This document shows, piece after piece, positions 52,491 to 61,340 of a stretch of DNA of 64,000 bases (position 1 is the stretch's first letter; every line of letters begins with the position of its first letter). A program made the translations under genes and the position numbers. A model generated the notes under the pieces. It worked only from the letters and a program-made list of their open reading frames with translations, had not been told where the DNA came from and made no database searches. The DNA comes from Pseudomonas sp. R84 (GTDB lineage: Bacteria; Pseudomonadota; Gammaproteobacteria; Pseudomonadales; Pseudomonadaceae): positions 5,649,001 to 5,713,000 of the forward strand of contig NZ_CP019426.1 of the NCBI RefSeq assembly GCF_009834515.1, written 5' to 3'.

Positions 52491-55010
52491 TCAGGTACCG
52501 CGCGGTTTGGCCCGTGCGGTGGCTTCGGCCACCAGCGGATCATCCGGCCAGTAATGCTTCGGGTACCGCCCCTTCAAATCCTTCTTCACCTCGGCATAGG
52601 TGCTGCGCCAGAAGTTGGCCAGATCCTGCGTCACCTGCACCGGCCGCCGCGCTGGCGATAGCAGATGCAATTTGACCACCTGGCGCCCACCGGCAATTCG
52701 TGGCGTGTCCGCCAGCCCGAACAGTTCTTGCAAGCGCACCGCGAGAATCGGTGGAGACTCGCTGTAATCGAGTCGAATCGACGACCCCGACGGCACGCTC
52801 AGATGATGTGGCGCCAGCTCATCGAGCTTTTGCGGCAACGGCCACGGCAGCAGATTACGGACGATGCTCGACAGATCCAGATTGGCAAAATGGCTGAGCC
52901 GCGAAACCTTGCCCAGATAGGGCATCAGCCAGTCTTCGAGGGTGTTGAGCAACGTTGCATCGCTGACATCCGGCCACTGACTTTCATCCTGCGAATTCAG
53001 ATCAAGCTGTCGCAACAGCGCCACCCGCGCCTGCCACTGACGCAATTCCGGCGTCCACGGCAGCAGCTCCAGACCTTTGCGCCGCACCAGATTGACCAGC
53101 GCCCGACTGCGCGCATTTTCGTCGAGACCGGTCAGCGGTTCGCGGCTGAGAATCAGCTCGCCTACTTTGCGCTGACGCTCGGCGCGCAGCACGCCTTCGC
53201 GTTCATCCCAATCGAGTTGATCGACATTGCGCACCTGTTCGGCGAGCACGGAATCGAACAGCGCCGGATCGAAATCCGCTGCCAGATAAATCCGTTCTTC
53301 GCGCTGGCCCTGACGGCTGCCGAGGTCGGCGATGACGATCCACGGCTCTTTCATCAGGCTGTCCGCCTCAGCGAACAATGCCGCGCGACCGTTGGCCAGA
53401 CGATACTCAGCGCCACCGGCACGCCGCTGTTGCGCGACGCGATCGGGATAGGCCAGCGCCAGCAACGCACCGAGCCAGCGCGGATGATCAGGATCGCTGA
53501 CCGGCTCGCTCGCCTTGCCACGCAGGTAACCGCGATATTGCCGCGCCAGTTGCTTAGCGCGCTGCACCCCGCCCTGCGCACCACGGGCGGCACGCTCTTC
53601 GCCAGAAAGCAGCACAAGCCGACTGTGCAAATCCGCCCCAGCACCGCGCACGATATCGCGCTCACCAAGCAATGCGGCGACGTCGCAGGCCATGTTGGCC
53701 AAACCCAACGCCTGTCCGCGCAACAGCAAATGGCCGATGCGCGGATGCGCAGGCAACTCAGCCATGGCCTGACCATGAGTGGTCAGCGCCTCACCTTCCA
53801 GCGCACCCAGCCGTTGCAGCAAATCCTGCGCCTGGGCATAAGCCGCCGCTGGCGGAACATCGAGCCAGACCAGTTCGCCCGGCGTGACGCCCCAACGTCC
53901 GAGTTGCAGGGCGAGGCTGGCGAGATCCGCCGAGAGAATTTCCGCACTGCCATACGCCGCCAATTGCTCGTGCTGATCCTGCGACCACAAGCGATAGCAA
54001 ACCCCCGGCTCCAATCGCCCGGCGCGGCCTGCACGCTGGGTGGCGCTGGCCTTGGAAATCCGCTGGGTATCAAGACGCGTCATGCCGCTGCCCGGGTCAA
54101 AACGCGGCACCCGCGCCAGCCCGGCATCGATCACCACACGCACGCCGTTGATGGTCAGACTGGTCTCGGCGATGTTGGTCGCCAACACCACTTTGCGCTG
54201 GCCGGGCGGCGCCGGATCAATTGCAGCACGCTGGGCATTGAGATCGAGTTCACCGTGCAACGGGCACAGCAACACGTCGCTGCGCTCACCGATCGCGTCG
54301 GCCAATTGTTGATGCACACGACGAATTTCCGCCTGCCCCGGCAGAAACACCAACAGGCTGCCGCTTTCATCGTGCAGCGCTTCGAGCACGGTTTGCGTTA
54401 CACGCTGATCGATGTATTCGCCGGGCTGAAACGGACGGCCCCAGCGCATCGTCACCGGATACATGCGGCCTTCGCTGCGCAGGATCGGCGCGTCGTCCAG
54501 CAACCCGGCCAGACGTTCACCTTCGAGCGTGGCCGACATCAGCAGAATCTTCAGCGGTTGTTCAGCCCGGAACAGCTCGCGACCGTTCAGACTTAAGGCC
54601 AACGCCAGATCGGCGTCGAGACTGCGTTCGTGAAATTCGTCGAAGATCAGCAAGCCCACGCCTTCCAGCGCCGGGTCATCCTGCAGACGCCGGGTGAGAA
54701 TGCCTTCGGTGACTACTTCGATGCGTGTGTTGGGGCCGACCTTGCTGTCAAGACGAATGCGATAACCAACGGTTTCACCGACCTTCTCGCCCAACTCACT
54801 GGCCAGACGTTCCGCCGCTGCGCGCGCGGCCAGACGGCGCGGTTCGAGCATCAGAATGGTCTGCCCGGCCAGCCACGCCTCATCGAGCAAGGCCAGCGGC
54901 ACGCGGGTAGTTTTACCAGCGCCGGGCGGTGCTTCGAGCACAGCTTCGTGGCGTGTCGCTAGGGCTTCACGCAGGGCGGGTAAAACTTCATCGATTGGCA
55001 AAGAATTCAT
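52491..55010 (-). CDS. hrpB: ATP-dependent helicase HrpB
   Basis: 839 residues, a DEAH/RHA-family helicase. APPGAGKTT is at about 26-34, the DEAH box reads DEFHE, and SATLEG, the helicase C domain with RKVVLATNIAETSLTI, and QRAGRAGR are present. The long HrpB-specific C-terminal region with a family tail RYPKHYWPDDP is complete. Its RNA substrate is not known. ATG 55010 matches the family start. It is divergent from the lipoprotein gene and has no operon partners. Confidence 0.9.
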   Translation of the reverse strand: MNSLPIDEVLPALREALATRHEAVLEAPPGAGKTTRVPLALLDEAWLAGQTILMLEPRRLAARAAAERLASELGEKVGETVGYRIRLDSKVGPNTRIEVVTEGILTRRLQDDPALEGVGLLIFDEFHERSLDADLALALSLNGRELFRAEQPLKILLMSATLEGERLAGLLDDAPILRSEGRMYPVTMRWGRPFQPGEYIDQRVTQTVLEALHDESGSLLVFLPGQAEIRRVHQQLADAIGERSDVLLCPLHGELDLNAQRAAIDPAPPGQRKVVLATNIAETSLTINGVRVVIDAGLARVPRFDPGSGMTRLDTQRISKASATQRAGRAGRLEPGVCYRLWSQDQHEQLAAYGSAEILSADLASLALQLGRWGVTPGELVWLDVPPAAAYAQAQDLLQRLGALEGEALTTHGQAMAELPAHPRIGHLLLRGQALGLANMACDVAALLGERDIVRGAGADLHSRLVLLSGEERAARGAQGGVQRAKQLARQYRGYLRGKASEPVSDPDHPRWLGALLALAYPDRVAQQRRAGGAEYRLANGRAALFAEADSLMKEPWIVIADLGSRQGQREERIYLAADFDPALFDSVLAEQVRNVDQLDWDEREGVLRAERQRKVGELILSREPLTGLDENARSRALVNLVRRKGLELLPWTPELRQWQARVALLRQLDLNSQDESQWPDVSDATLLNTLEDWLMPYLGKVSRLSHFANLDLSSIVRNLLPWPLPQKLDELAPHHLSVPSGSSIRLDYSESPPILAVRLQELFGLADTPRIAGGRQVVKLHLLSPARRPVQVTQDLANFWRSTYAEVKKDLKGRYPKHYWPDDPLVAEATARAKPRGT

Positions 55011-55120
55011 GCTGGCTCCCAAACAGAGCGGCGAGTATAACGGCGAACTGGCGGGCGTTCGTCAGGGTCTTAACTTCACACGACGACGCTTCGTTCTTAG
55101 ATCAATCAGGAGATTTTCCC

Positions 55121-55540
55121 ATGCGCTTACCTTTTCGCCTGATCGGCGGTGCACTGGTCGCCACCCTGCTCACGCAAATCACCGCGTGCGGTTCGATTTT
55201 CTACCCGGACCGTCGCGGTCAGATCGACGGCAAGATCGACCCGGCGATTGCCGTGCTCGATGCTGTGGGCCTGCTTTTCTATGTCATCCCCGGCCTGATC
55301 GCGTTCGCCGTCGACTTTGCCACCGGCGCGATCTACTTCGAACCGGGCCACACCGCGCAGATCGACCCGGCCAAACTCAAGCAAGCCATCGGCCCGGACG
55401 GTCAGGTCGATAATCACAAGCTGCAGGCTATTCTCGAAAGTGAACTTGGGCGGGACTTTCCTCTGGATGACCCGCGCCTGATTCAACACAAAGGCAGCAC
55501 TCAACAACTGGCGATGTTCGGCCTGCAACCCGCCGCTTAA
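55121..55540 (+). CDS. Lipoprotein of unknown function
   Basis: 139 residues. The signal peptide ends in the lipobox ITAC (Cys 23), so the mature protein is lipid-anchored in the envelope. A hydrophobic stretch at about 45-68 (LDAVGLLFYVIPGLIAFAVDFATGAIYF in part) may be a membrane hairpin. AGGAG precedes ATG 55121. It lies 12 bases before fieF and is probably cotranscribed. I know similar conserved Pseudomonas proteins but no assigned role. Confidence 0.8.
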   Translation: MRLPFRLIGGALVATLLTQITACGSIFYPDRRGQIDGKIDPAIAVLDAVGLLFYVIPGLIAFAVDFATGAIYFEPGHTAQIDPAKLKQAIGPDGQVDNHKLQAILESELGRDFPLDDPRLIQHKGSTQQLAMFGLQPAA

Positions 55541-55552
55541 AAAGGAAGTTAA

Positions 55553-56461
55553 ATGACATCCAGCCCCGAACACGCTCGCCTGCTACGTCTGGCGACCCGC
55601 GCCTCGGTGGCGGTCGCGTGCACGCTGATCGTTGCCAAAGCCATCGCCTGGTGGCTGAGCGGTTCGGTGAGCATGCTCGCCGGCCTCACCGACTCGGCGC
55701 TGGATGGCGTCACTTCGATGCTCAATCTGCTGGCGGTGCATTACGCGCTGCGCCCCGCCGATGACGATCACCGTTATGGCCACGGCAAGGCGGAATCGCT
55801 GGCGGGGATGGCGCAGGCGTTGTTCATTGGCGGCAGTGCGGTGTTGATCGCGTTTCAGGCGTTCGAACGGTTGAAGACGCCAGAGCCGATCGGCGCACCG
55901 TGGCTGAGCATCGGTGTGATTGTGTTTTCGTTGCTGCTGACGGCGGCGCTGCTGGTGTTGCAGCATCGGGTGATCAAGCAGACCGGCTCCAACGCCGTGC
56001 GCGCGGACTCGCTGCACTATCGCTCGGACATGCTGCTCAACGGCAGCATTCTGCTTGCGCTGATCCTCGCCGGGTTTGGTTTTGAGCAACTGGATGCGTG
56101 GTTCGGTCTGGGCATTGCTGCGTACATTTTGTGGAGCGCAGTCCAGATCGCCCGGGAAAGCTTTTCAGTGTTGATGGATGAAGAGCTGCCGGCGGATGTC
56201 AGTCAGCACATGCTTGAACTGGCCTGCGGTGTGCCGGGCGTGTTGGGCGCGCATGACTTGCGCACACGGATCTCCGGCAACCACTGGTTCGTGCAATTGC
56301 ACCTGGAATTGCCGGGGGAATTGACCTTGTCAGTGGCGCACGGCATCAGTGATCAAGCTGCCGATGCCATTCACAAGGCCTACCCGCGAGCCGAAGTGCT
56401 GGTGCACGCCGACCCGATAAAAGCAGCTACAAGCCGCGAGCCGCAAGCTTCAAGCTTGTAG
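55553..56461 (+). CDS. fieF: Cation-efflux protein FieF (CDF family)
   Basis: 302 residues with six membrane spans. The transport-site Asp pair is D47/D51 (DSALDG), and the second site has H and D in DSLHYRSD near 150-157; HRYGHGKAE near 73-81 is the family loop. A C-terminal cytoplasmic domain follows. It exports Zn2+ or Fe2+ in exchange for protons. The last 12 or so codons (about 56422-56461) are encoded by the left arm of a REP-like inverted repeat, so the C-terminal tail KAATSREPQASSL is repeat-derived and not part of the family. Confidence 0.88.
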   Translation: MTSSPEHARLLRLATRASVAVACTLIVAKAIAWWLSGSVSMLAGLTDSALDGVTSMLNLLAVHYALRPADDDHRYGHGKAESLAGMAQALFIGGSAVLIAFQAFERLKTPEPIGAPWLSIGVIVFSLLLTAALLVLQHRVIKQTGSNAVRADSLHYRSDMLLNGSILLALILAGFGFEQLDAWFGLGIAAYILWSAVQIARESFSVLMDEELPADVSQHMLELACGVPGVLGAHDLRTRISGNHWFVQLHLELPGELTLSVAHGISDQAADAIHKAYPRAEVLVHADPIKAATSREPQASSL

Positions 56462-56487
56462 CTCTAAACTTGCAACTCGTAGCTGCT
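56422..56487. repeat. REP-like inverted repeat (AGCAGCTAC family)
   Basis: AGCAGCTAC at 56422-56430 and GTAGCTGCT at 56479-56487 enclose a palindromic AAGCTTCAAGCTT-like centre. It overlaps the end of fieF and precedes the stop of the convergent DUF6515 gene. Confidence 0.8.
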
Positions 56488-56488
56488 C

Positions 56489-57547
56489 TTACTGGACCTG
56501 ATAACCGCGACTGCTCAGGCAATTGCCCTGAGCCTGGCGATACGCCTGAACCACTTCAGGCGCTGGCTGATAGGTCGCGGTGCGCGGATCGAAACCGCTT
56601 TGCTGCACGGCGTACTGATAGCACTGATAACCGTCCTGCTGCACCTGCTCCGGCGACTGGCCGTTGGCCGGGTACGCTTCGACGTCATAGCCTTGTGATT
56701 GCGGCTGCGGTTGTTGCTGCACCGGCGGCTCGACGACCACGTAATCCTGCGTCGCTTCCTGATAGGCGTAGTAGGAACCGGCGGCGAGGAATAGCAGCGC
56801 CCCCCCGATCCACACTTCACGGGCGTAATCGGGCAAATACTGGATGCGGATCCCGCGCGGTGGCTGCACGACGATGTAGCGCGGGCCTTGCGGGCGATAC
56901 CAGTAGCCACCGGAGAAAAAGTAATCCTGCCCGCGATACGGCACGCGATAGTCGCGATCCGGGAAGCGGTCGATCACATGCCCCGGGCGATATTGCGGAC
57001 CAGGGCCCCAACCGTTGCCGTGACCGTCCGGACGCCCAGGCCAGCGATTGTCATTGGGCCGGTTACCGGTCTGCCATTGCTGGTTGTGATAACCATTTTG
57101 TGGACGCTCGTCGCGGTAGTAGCCCTGACGCGGCTCCTGGGTCTGGCGCACGGCGTCGGGCCGTGGCTGGATCGGCAGGCTGTTGGCCGGCAGTTGTGGC
57201 GGCGGTGGCGGCTGGCGCACCGGGTTGGGATTGTAGGCTGGACGGTTCTGGTCGTGGTTTTGCCACTGACCATTATTGTTGTGCTGCTGGCCGTTGTGCT
57301 CGAACTGGCGGCTGTTGTCGCCACGAATGATCTCGTTGTTCTGCGGGCGCGGCTGATTCTGCTGTGGCTGATTATTCTGCGGACGCGGCTGATTGTTGCC
57401 GCCATGGCCCTGATTATTGCCCTGATGGTCCTGGCCATGGCCACCGCCCTCCGGCCCGCGATTCTGCGGTTCATCGGCAAGCGCTTGCGCACTGACACTC
57501 ACACACAGCAAACCAACACCGGCCAGACGCCAAATGCGCGACTTCAT
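56489..57547 (-). CDS. Secreted Asn/Gln/Pro-rich DUF6515-type protein
   Basis: 352 residues. A signal peptide (1-24) is followed by a low-complexity region rich in Asn, Gln, His and Pro (about 28-175), then a compact part with RPQGPRYIVVQPPRGIRIQYLPDY near 250-273 (cut), one hydrophobic span (about 278-295) and a C-terminal domain with two cysteines, YQCYQYAVQQSGFDP and GNCLSSRGY. I know this final part as DUF6515 from Pseudomonas. The tail of this kind is likely to sit in the envelope. Function unknown. Confidence 0.75.
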   Translation of the reverse strand: MKSRIWRLAGVGLLCVSVSAQALADEPQNRGPEGGGHGQDHQGNNQGHGGNNQPRPQNNQPQQNQPRPQNNEIIRGDNSRQFEHNGQQHNNNGQWQNHDQNRPAYNPNPVRQPPPPPQLPANSLPIQPRPDAVRQTQEPRQGYYRDERPQNGYHNQQWQTGNRPNDNRWPGRPDGHGNGWGPGPQYRPGHVIDRFPDRDYRVPYRGQDYFFSGGYWYRPQGPRYIVVQPPRGIRIQYLPDYAREVWIGGALLFLAAGSYYAYQEATQDYVVVEPPVQQQPQPQSQGYDVEAYPANGQSPEQVQQDGYQCYQYAVQQSGFDPRTATYQPAPEVVQAYRQAQGNCLSSRGYQVQ

Positions 57548-57682
57548 GCTTTTTCTCACTGCGGGGCCTGTAAATGTAAGAGGACTTGTAGCTAAGACCG
57601 GGAATACACACACCGGGTTCTGCAACAGGTTATCAGTCGCGCAACTTATTTATTGAGCGTCTGGCATGAAATCGCAGGCAAG

Positions 57683-57710
57683 AAAAAAGGGAGACCCGTC
57701 GGCCTCCCTT
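57683..57710 (-). terminator. Minus-strand rho-independent terminator with no assigned gene
   Basis: On the minus strand AAGGGAG-10 nt-CTCCCTT is followed by TTTT. No accepted gene ends here; the DUF6515 gene starts at 57547 and is read away from it. Confidence 0.75.
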
Positions 57711-57944
57711 CTAGAGAACTTCGTCCTGGCTCGACGCTTTTGACGTCGGCTCACCTCACGCCGTCTTCTGGACAGTGTGCAGCTCGGGGGCCGGCACAAC
57801 CCCGATGGGGGTGGCGGCCGCGGCAGGCCGGATAGGGCGGGCCGCGTGGACTGTGTTACCGAGCAGTGATTCTGGTGATAAGAATAGGCCTGAGGTCGCG
57901 ACAGAGGATTGCGAAGATTGCTGAAATAAACACCACTTGCGCAA
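57690..57944 (-). ncRNA. Candidate small RNA or small-protein transcript
   Basis: The region between the Lrp-type gene and the orphan terminator. The minus strand contains a frame of 62 codons from TTG 57944 to the TGA at 57756 (ending PAPELHTVQKTA) and a short hairpin GACG-TCAAAAG-CGTC. Its composition shifts from AT-rich to very GC-rich. It could be a leader, an sRNA or a small protein; I cannot choose from sequence. Confidence 0.35.
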
Positions 57945-57998
57945 TTTTTAACCCTGGATAGATAATCTGCCGCAATAGTTACAACCAAGGACAGATTG

Positions 57999-58478
57999 AT
58001 GAGCAAACTCGACCGTTACGACCTGAGTATTTTGGCGGAATTGCAGCGCGACGCCCGCATCTCCAACCAGGAATTGGCCGAGCGTATCGGTCTGTCGCCT
58101 TCCCCGTGCTCGCGCCGGGTCAAGCAACTGGAAGACGACGGGTATATTTCGCGCCAGGTGGCATTGCTCGATCGCAAAATGCTTGGGTTGAGCCTGACGG
58201 CTTATGTGCTGATCGGCATGGACCGGCATACACCGGAGCGTTTCGAGAATTTCGAAGCGGCGATTCGGACGTTGCCGCAGGTGCTGGAGTGCAGTCTGGT
58301 GACTGGGGTGGATGCCGATTACCAGTTGAAAGTGGTGGTGCCGGATATGGATCACTATCAGAAGCTGTTGCTGGGGCACCTTACCCGGATCGAGGGCGTG
58401 ACCAGTGTGCGATCGAGTTTTGTGCTGAATCAGGTGCTCAACAGCACCGAACTGCCGCTGACTCATTTGCGTAGCTGA
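57999..58478 (+). CDS. Lrp/AsnC-family regulator
   Basis: 159 residues. The helix-turn-helix is at about 5-60 (DLSILAELQRDARISNQELAERIGLSPSPCSRRVKQLEDDGYI in part) and the RAM ligand domain at about 67-150 with the VTGVDADYQLKVVVPD strand. It is longer and of a different subgroup than the Lrp-type protein at 46.8 kb. ATG 57999 follows AAGGA by about eight bases. The 450-base region before it contains a terminator-bounded minus-strand transcript that this regulator may control. A 176-bp repeat element follows. Confidence 0.87.
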   Translation: MSKLDRYDLSILAELQRDARISNQELAERIGLSPSPCSRRVKQLEDDGYISRQVALLDRKMLGLSLTAYVLIGMDRHTPERFENFEAAIRTLPQVLECSLVTGVDADYQLKVVVPDMDHYQKLLLGHLTRIEGVTSVRSSFVLNQVLNSTELPLTHLRS

Positions 58479-58487
58479 TCAAAGGCA

Positions 58488-58663
58488 CCCTCACCCCAGC
58501 CCTCTCCCGGAGGGAGAGGGAGCTGACCGAGGTGTCTGGCGTCATGCATCGACCTGAAAGATCGAGTCGATTGTGGATTCACAACAGAGCGTTCAGGTCG
58601 GCGTATTCCTTGAGCATCCCCCAATCAGTCCCCTCTCCCTCTGGGAGAGGGCTAGGGTGAGGG
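58488..58663. repeat. 176-bp palindromic element, copy 2
   Basis: Same ends and interior as the element at 44128-44304, in the same orientation; most positions are identical. It lies in a tandem gap between an Lrp-type gene and the DUF2788 gene. Confidence 0.88.
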
Positions 58664-58760
58664 CAAAAGGCTTCGGATCAGACCCAGATCAATGCCACCC
58701 CACACACCTTGGCGTATACTCGCCGCGCCCTTTTAGCCGCGCGCGTGTCGGAGAAACCCA

Positions 58761-58970
58761 ATGGATCCTGCATTATTAGAAGAGTGGATGATGACCGGTC
58801 TGGTCAGCATCCTGATCATTTTCATGGGTTTCATCGTCTGGGATCTGGCGAAGAAGTCCAAGGCCGGGCGCTTTGGCTCGTTCATTCTGTTCTTCGTGCT
58901 GGGCCTGGGCGTGGCCGCCTTTATCATCAAGAGTGTGGTGATCGGCCTGATCGAATCCGGCGCTTTATAA
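58761..58970 (+). CDS. DUF2788 small membrane protein
   Basis: 69 residues with two hydrophobic spans (about 12-30 and 40-60). The [31 protein letters not shown] stretch (in part) is the DUF2788 pattern. It is an integral membrane protein of unknown function, conserved in Pseudomonas. Its stop overlaps the end of the convergent rluE gene, both stops lying in one GC-rich palindrome. Confidence 0.82.
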   Translation: MDPALLEEWMMTGLVSILIIFMGFIVWDLAKKSKAGRFGSFILFFVLGLGVAAFIIKSVVIGLIESGAL

Positions 58971-59600
58971 GCGCGCCGGCACTTCTTTCCACTGGCCCTG
59001 ATCAAGGCCATCGATCGTCCAGTCGCCAATCCTGACCCGCACCAGCCGCAACGTCGGCAGACCGACCGCCGCCGTCATGCGCCGTACCTGACGGTTACGC
59101 CCCTCGCGAATCACCAGTTCCAGCCATGAAGTAGGTATGGTTGCGCGAAAGCGCACCGGCGGATTGCGCGGCCACAGCTCAGGTTCATCCAGTTGCCGCG
59201 CTTCGGCGGGCAAGGTCATGCCGTCATTTAGCTCAACGCCGTCACGTAAACGCTGCAGCTGTTCGGCCGTCGGCACGCCTTCAACCTGCACCCAATAGGT
59301 CTTCGCCAATTTGTGTTTCGGATCGGCGATGCGCGCCTGCAACTGCCCGTCGTTGGTCAGCAGCAACAAGCCTTCACTGTCGCGATCCAGGCGTCCGGCC
59401 GGATAAATGCCGGGCACATCGATGTAATCCTTGAGCGTCGCCCGCCCTTCGCCGTCGCTGAATTGCGTCAGCACATCGAACGGTTTATTGAACAGGATCA
59501 GTTTCGGCTCGCCCGGTGGTGCCTTGGCAACACGGCGCGGGGAAGCAGACTGAGGCTTCGCGCCAGGACGGCGGGAAGGTGGACGTGGAGGACGGGACAT
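58965..59600 (-). CDS. rluE: 23S rRNA pseudouridine synthase RluE-like
   Basis: 211 residues. A basic N-terminal tail ([16 protein letters not shown]), then the RsuA-family catalytic core with the Asp in [18 protein letters not shown] (about 69-86) and the RNRQVRRM block near 167-174. It lacks a separate S4 domain, as RluE does. RluE makes pseudouridine 2457 in 23S rRNA. The ATG at 59600 fits. The stop lies inside the DUF2788 stop region. Confidence 0.86.
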   Translation of the reverse strand: MSRPPRPPSRRPGAKPQSASPRRVAKAPPGEPKLILFNKPFDVLTQFSDGEGRATLKDYIDVPGIYPAGRLDRDSEGLLLLTNDGQLQARIADPKHKLAKTYWVQVEGVPTAEQLQRLRDGVELNDGMTLPAEARQLDEPELWPRNPPVRFRATIPTSWLELVIREGRNRQVRRMTAAVGLPTLRLVRVRIGDWTIDGLDQGQWKEVPARL

Positions 59601-59670
59601 GGCGAAAAGAACATCTAACGGTCAGGGCTGCCAATGCTAGTAGCCTGACCGTTAAATGACCATCAACAAA

Positions 59671-61134
59671 TCAGCGGAACGGCGGCTCGTCGAAGCTGCG
59701 CAGTTTGCGCGAGTGCAGCGAGTTGAGTTCGGTGCGCAGCAAATCGACCGCTTCGATGCCGATCTTCAAGTGCTGGCTGACCGCGCGCTCATAGAAGGCG
59801 TTAGCCGAACCCGGCAGCTTGATTTCGCTGTGCAGCGGTTTGTCCGAAACGCAGAGCAACGTGCCGTACGGCACTCGCAAGCGATAACCCTGCGCGGCAA
59901 TCGTGCCACTCTCCATGTCCACCGCGACCGCGCGGGACAGGTTGATCAACGGCCGTTCCTGAGCCCAACGCAGTTCCCAGTTACGGTCGTCGTAGGTCAG
60001 CACGGTGCCAGTGCGCAGGCGTTTTTTCAGGTCGTCGCCCTTCTCGCCAGTGACATTGGCCGCAGCCTGTTGCAGGGCCATTTGCACTTCGGCCAAGGCC
60101 GGGATCGGAATGTTCGGCGGCACTACGCGATCAAGAATGCCGTCGCGACGCATGTACGCGTGCGCCAACACGTAGTCGCCAATGGTCTGCGACTGACGCA
60201 GGCCACCGCAGTGGCCGATCATCAGCCAGCAATGTGGACGCAGCACCGCCAAGTGGTCGGTGATGTTCTTGGCGTTGGACGGGCCGACGCCGATGTTCAC
60301 CAGGGTCACGCCGTGGCCATCGCTGGCGATCAGGTGATAGGCCGGCATCTGATAGCGGTGCCAGACCACACCGGCTGCGATCGCCGACGCTTCGCCGTGA
60401 TCCATGCCTTTCTCGATGATCACGTTACCCGGCAACACCATGCGCACAAAACGCGGGTCGCTGCGCAGTTGCTCCAGACCATGGACGATGAACTGGTCGA
60501 CGTAGCGGTGATAGTTGGTCAGCAGAATCCACGGCTGCACATGGCGCCAGTCGCTGCCGGTGTAGTGAACCAGACGGCGCAGCGAGAAATCCACGCGCGC
60601 AGCGTCGAACAAGGCCAGCGGCAGCGGATCGGTGTTTTCCCAGTCGTAGAGACCGTCGGCGATGCCATCGGTGGCGGCGGACAGATCGGTACTCGGGAAC
60701 ACTCGCGCCAGCACGGCAGCGGTGACGCCGGAACCAGCGAGTTCATCGCCCTGCTCGACCACATACGGATACGGAATGTTTTGCTGGCTGACGCCGACTT
60801 CCACGGTCACGGTGAAGTCGTGCATCAACGGCACAAGCTGTTCGAGCAGATATTTGCGGAACGCTGCCGGGTGGGTGACGGTGACGCTGTAAGTGCCTGG
60901 CAGTTGCACCTTGGCGTAAGCGCGGGTGGTCTGCGGGACTTCGCCCTGGCAATGGTAGGTCAGACGCAGTTCGGGATAACGAAACAGAGCACGCTGCGCA
61001 GCGTCGGGTTCGACGCGATCTTTCAGGTAACGCTTGAGCGCCGAGTTCAGCGCAGTGGTGGCCCGCTCATGCAGCTCGGCCAGACGATCCACGGCTTGTT
61101 CGGCGGTTTGAACGACAATAAACGCTTCGGTCAC
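59671..61134 (-). CDS. amn: AMP nucleosidase
   Basis: 487 residues, the family size. The N-terminal regulatory domain (1-170) is followed by a nucleoside-phosphorylase-like catalytic domain; MIGHCGGLRQSQTIGDYVLA is near residues 305-324, and AVAVDMESGTIAAQGYR near 405-421. It hydrolyses AMP to adenine and ribose 5-phosphate. I chose GTG 61134 because AGGAAG lies eight bases before it; a longer ATG frame starts at 61170. The stop lies 70 bases from rluE, read in the same direction. Confidence 0.9.
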   Translation of the reverse strand: MTEAFIVVQTAEQAVDRLAELHERATTALNSALKRYLKDRVEPDAAQRALFRYPELRLTYHCQGEVPQTTRAYAKVQLPGTYSVTVTHPAAFRKYLLEQLVPLMHDFTVTVEVGVSQQNIPYPYVVEQGDELAGSGVTAAVLARVFPSTDLSAATDGIADGLYDWENTDPLPLALFDAARVDFSLRRLVHYTGSDWRHVQPWILLTNYHRYVDQFIVHGLEQLRSDPRFVRMVLPGNVIIEKGMDHGEASAIAAGVVWHRYQMPAYHLIASDGHGVTLVNIGVGPSNAKNITDHLAVLRPHCWLMIGHCGGLRQSQTIGDYVLAHAYMRRDGILDRVVPPNIPIPALAEVQMALQQAAANVTGEKGDDLKKRLRTGTVLTYDDRNWELRWAQERPLINLSRAVAVDMESGTIAAQGYRLRVPYGTLLCVSDKPLHSEIKLPGSANAFYERAVSQHLKIGIEAVDLLRTELNSLHSRKLRSFDEPPFR

Positions 61135-61243
61135 GATCAGCTTCCTGTGTTCTGACTTGCAGAGCTTCATCTTGCCTGCATCGTGGCGTCACGGGAACAG
61201 TGGCATGTTGGCAACCGCACAATATATGGGTCACCCCAATCCT

Positions 61244-61324
61244 TGTAGGAGCTGCCGAAGGCTGCGATCTTTGGATCTTGTTGTTTAGAAGATCAAAAGA
61301 TCGCAGCCTTCGGCAGCTCCTACA
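61244..61324. repeat. REP pair, family A (81 bp)
   Basis: TGTAGGAGCTGCCGAAGGCT .. and its complement, with spacer GGATCTTGTTGTTTAGAAGA-like. It lies between the divergent-end of amn and the aidB stop. Confidence 0.9.
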
Positions 61325-61340
61325 GGGGATGTGTGGTGGG

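Larger units (their letters stand above)
57548..57998. other. Gene-free stretch upstream of an Lrp-type gene
   Basis: 451 bases with no protein I accept. A clean minus-strand terminator at 57683-57710 implies a transcript that begins upstream, up to about 57950. See the candidate ncRNA. Confidence 0.6.

Noticed and set aside
52665..54596. 643-codon frame opposite hrpB
   Set aside because: Composition typical of antisense reading; hrpB has all helicase motifs.
57650..58006. 118-codon minus-strand frame across the Lrp upstream region
   Set aside because: It runs straight through the terminator hairpin and has Arg/Ser/Pro-rich noise composition.
59656..61155. 499-codon frame opposite amn
   Set aside because: No recognisable domain; amn is complete on the other strand.
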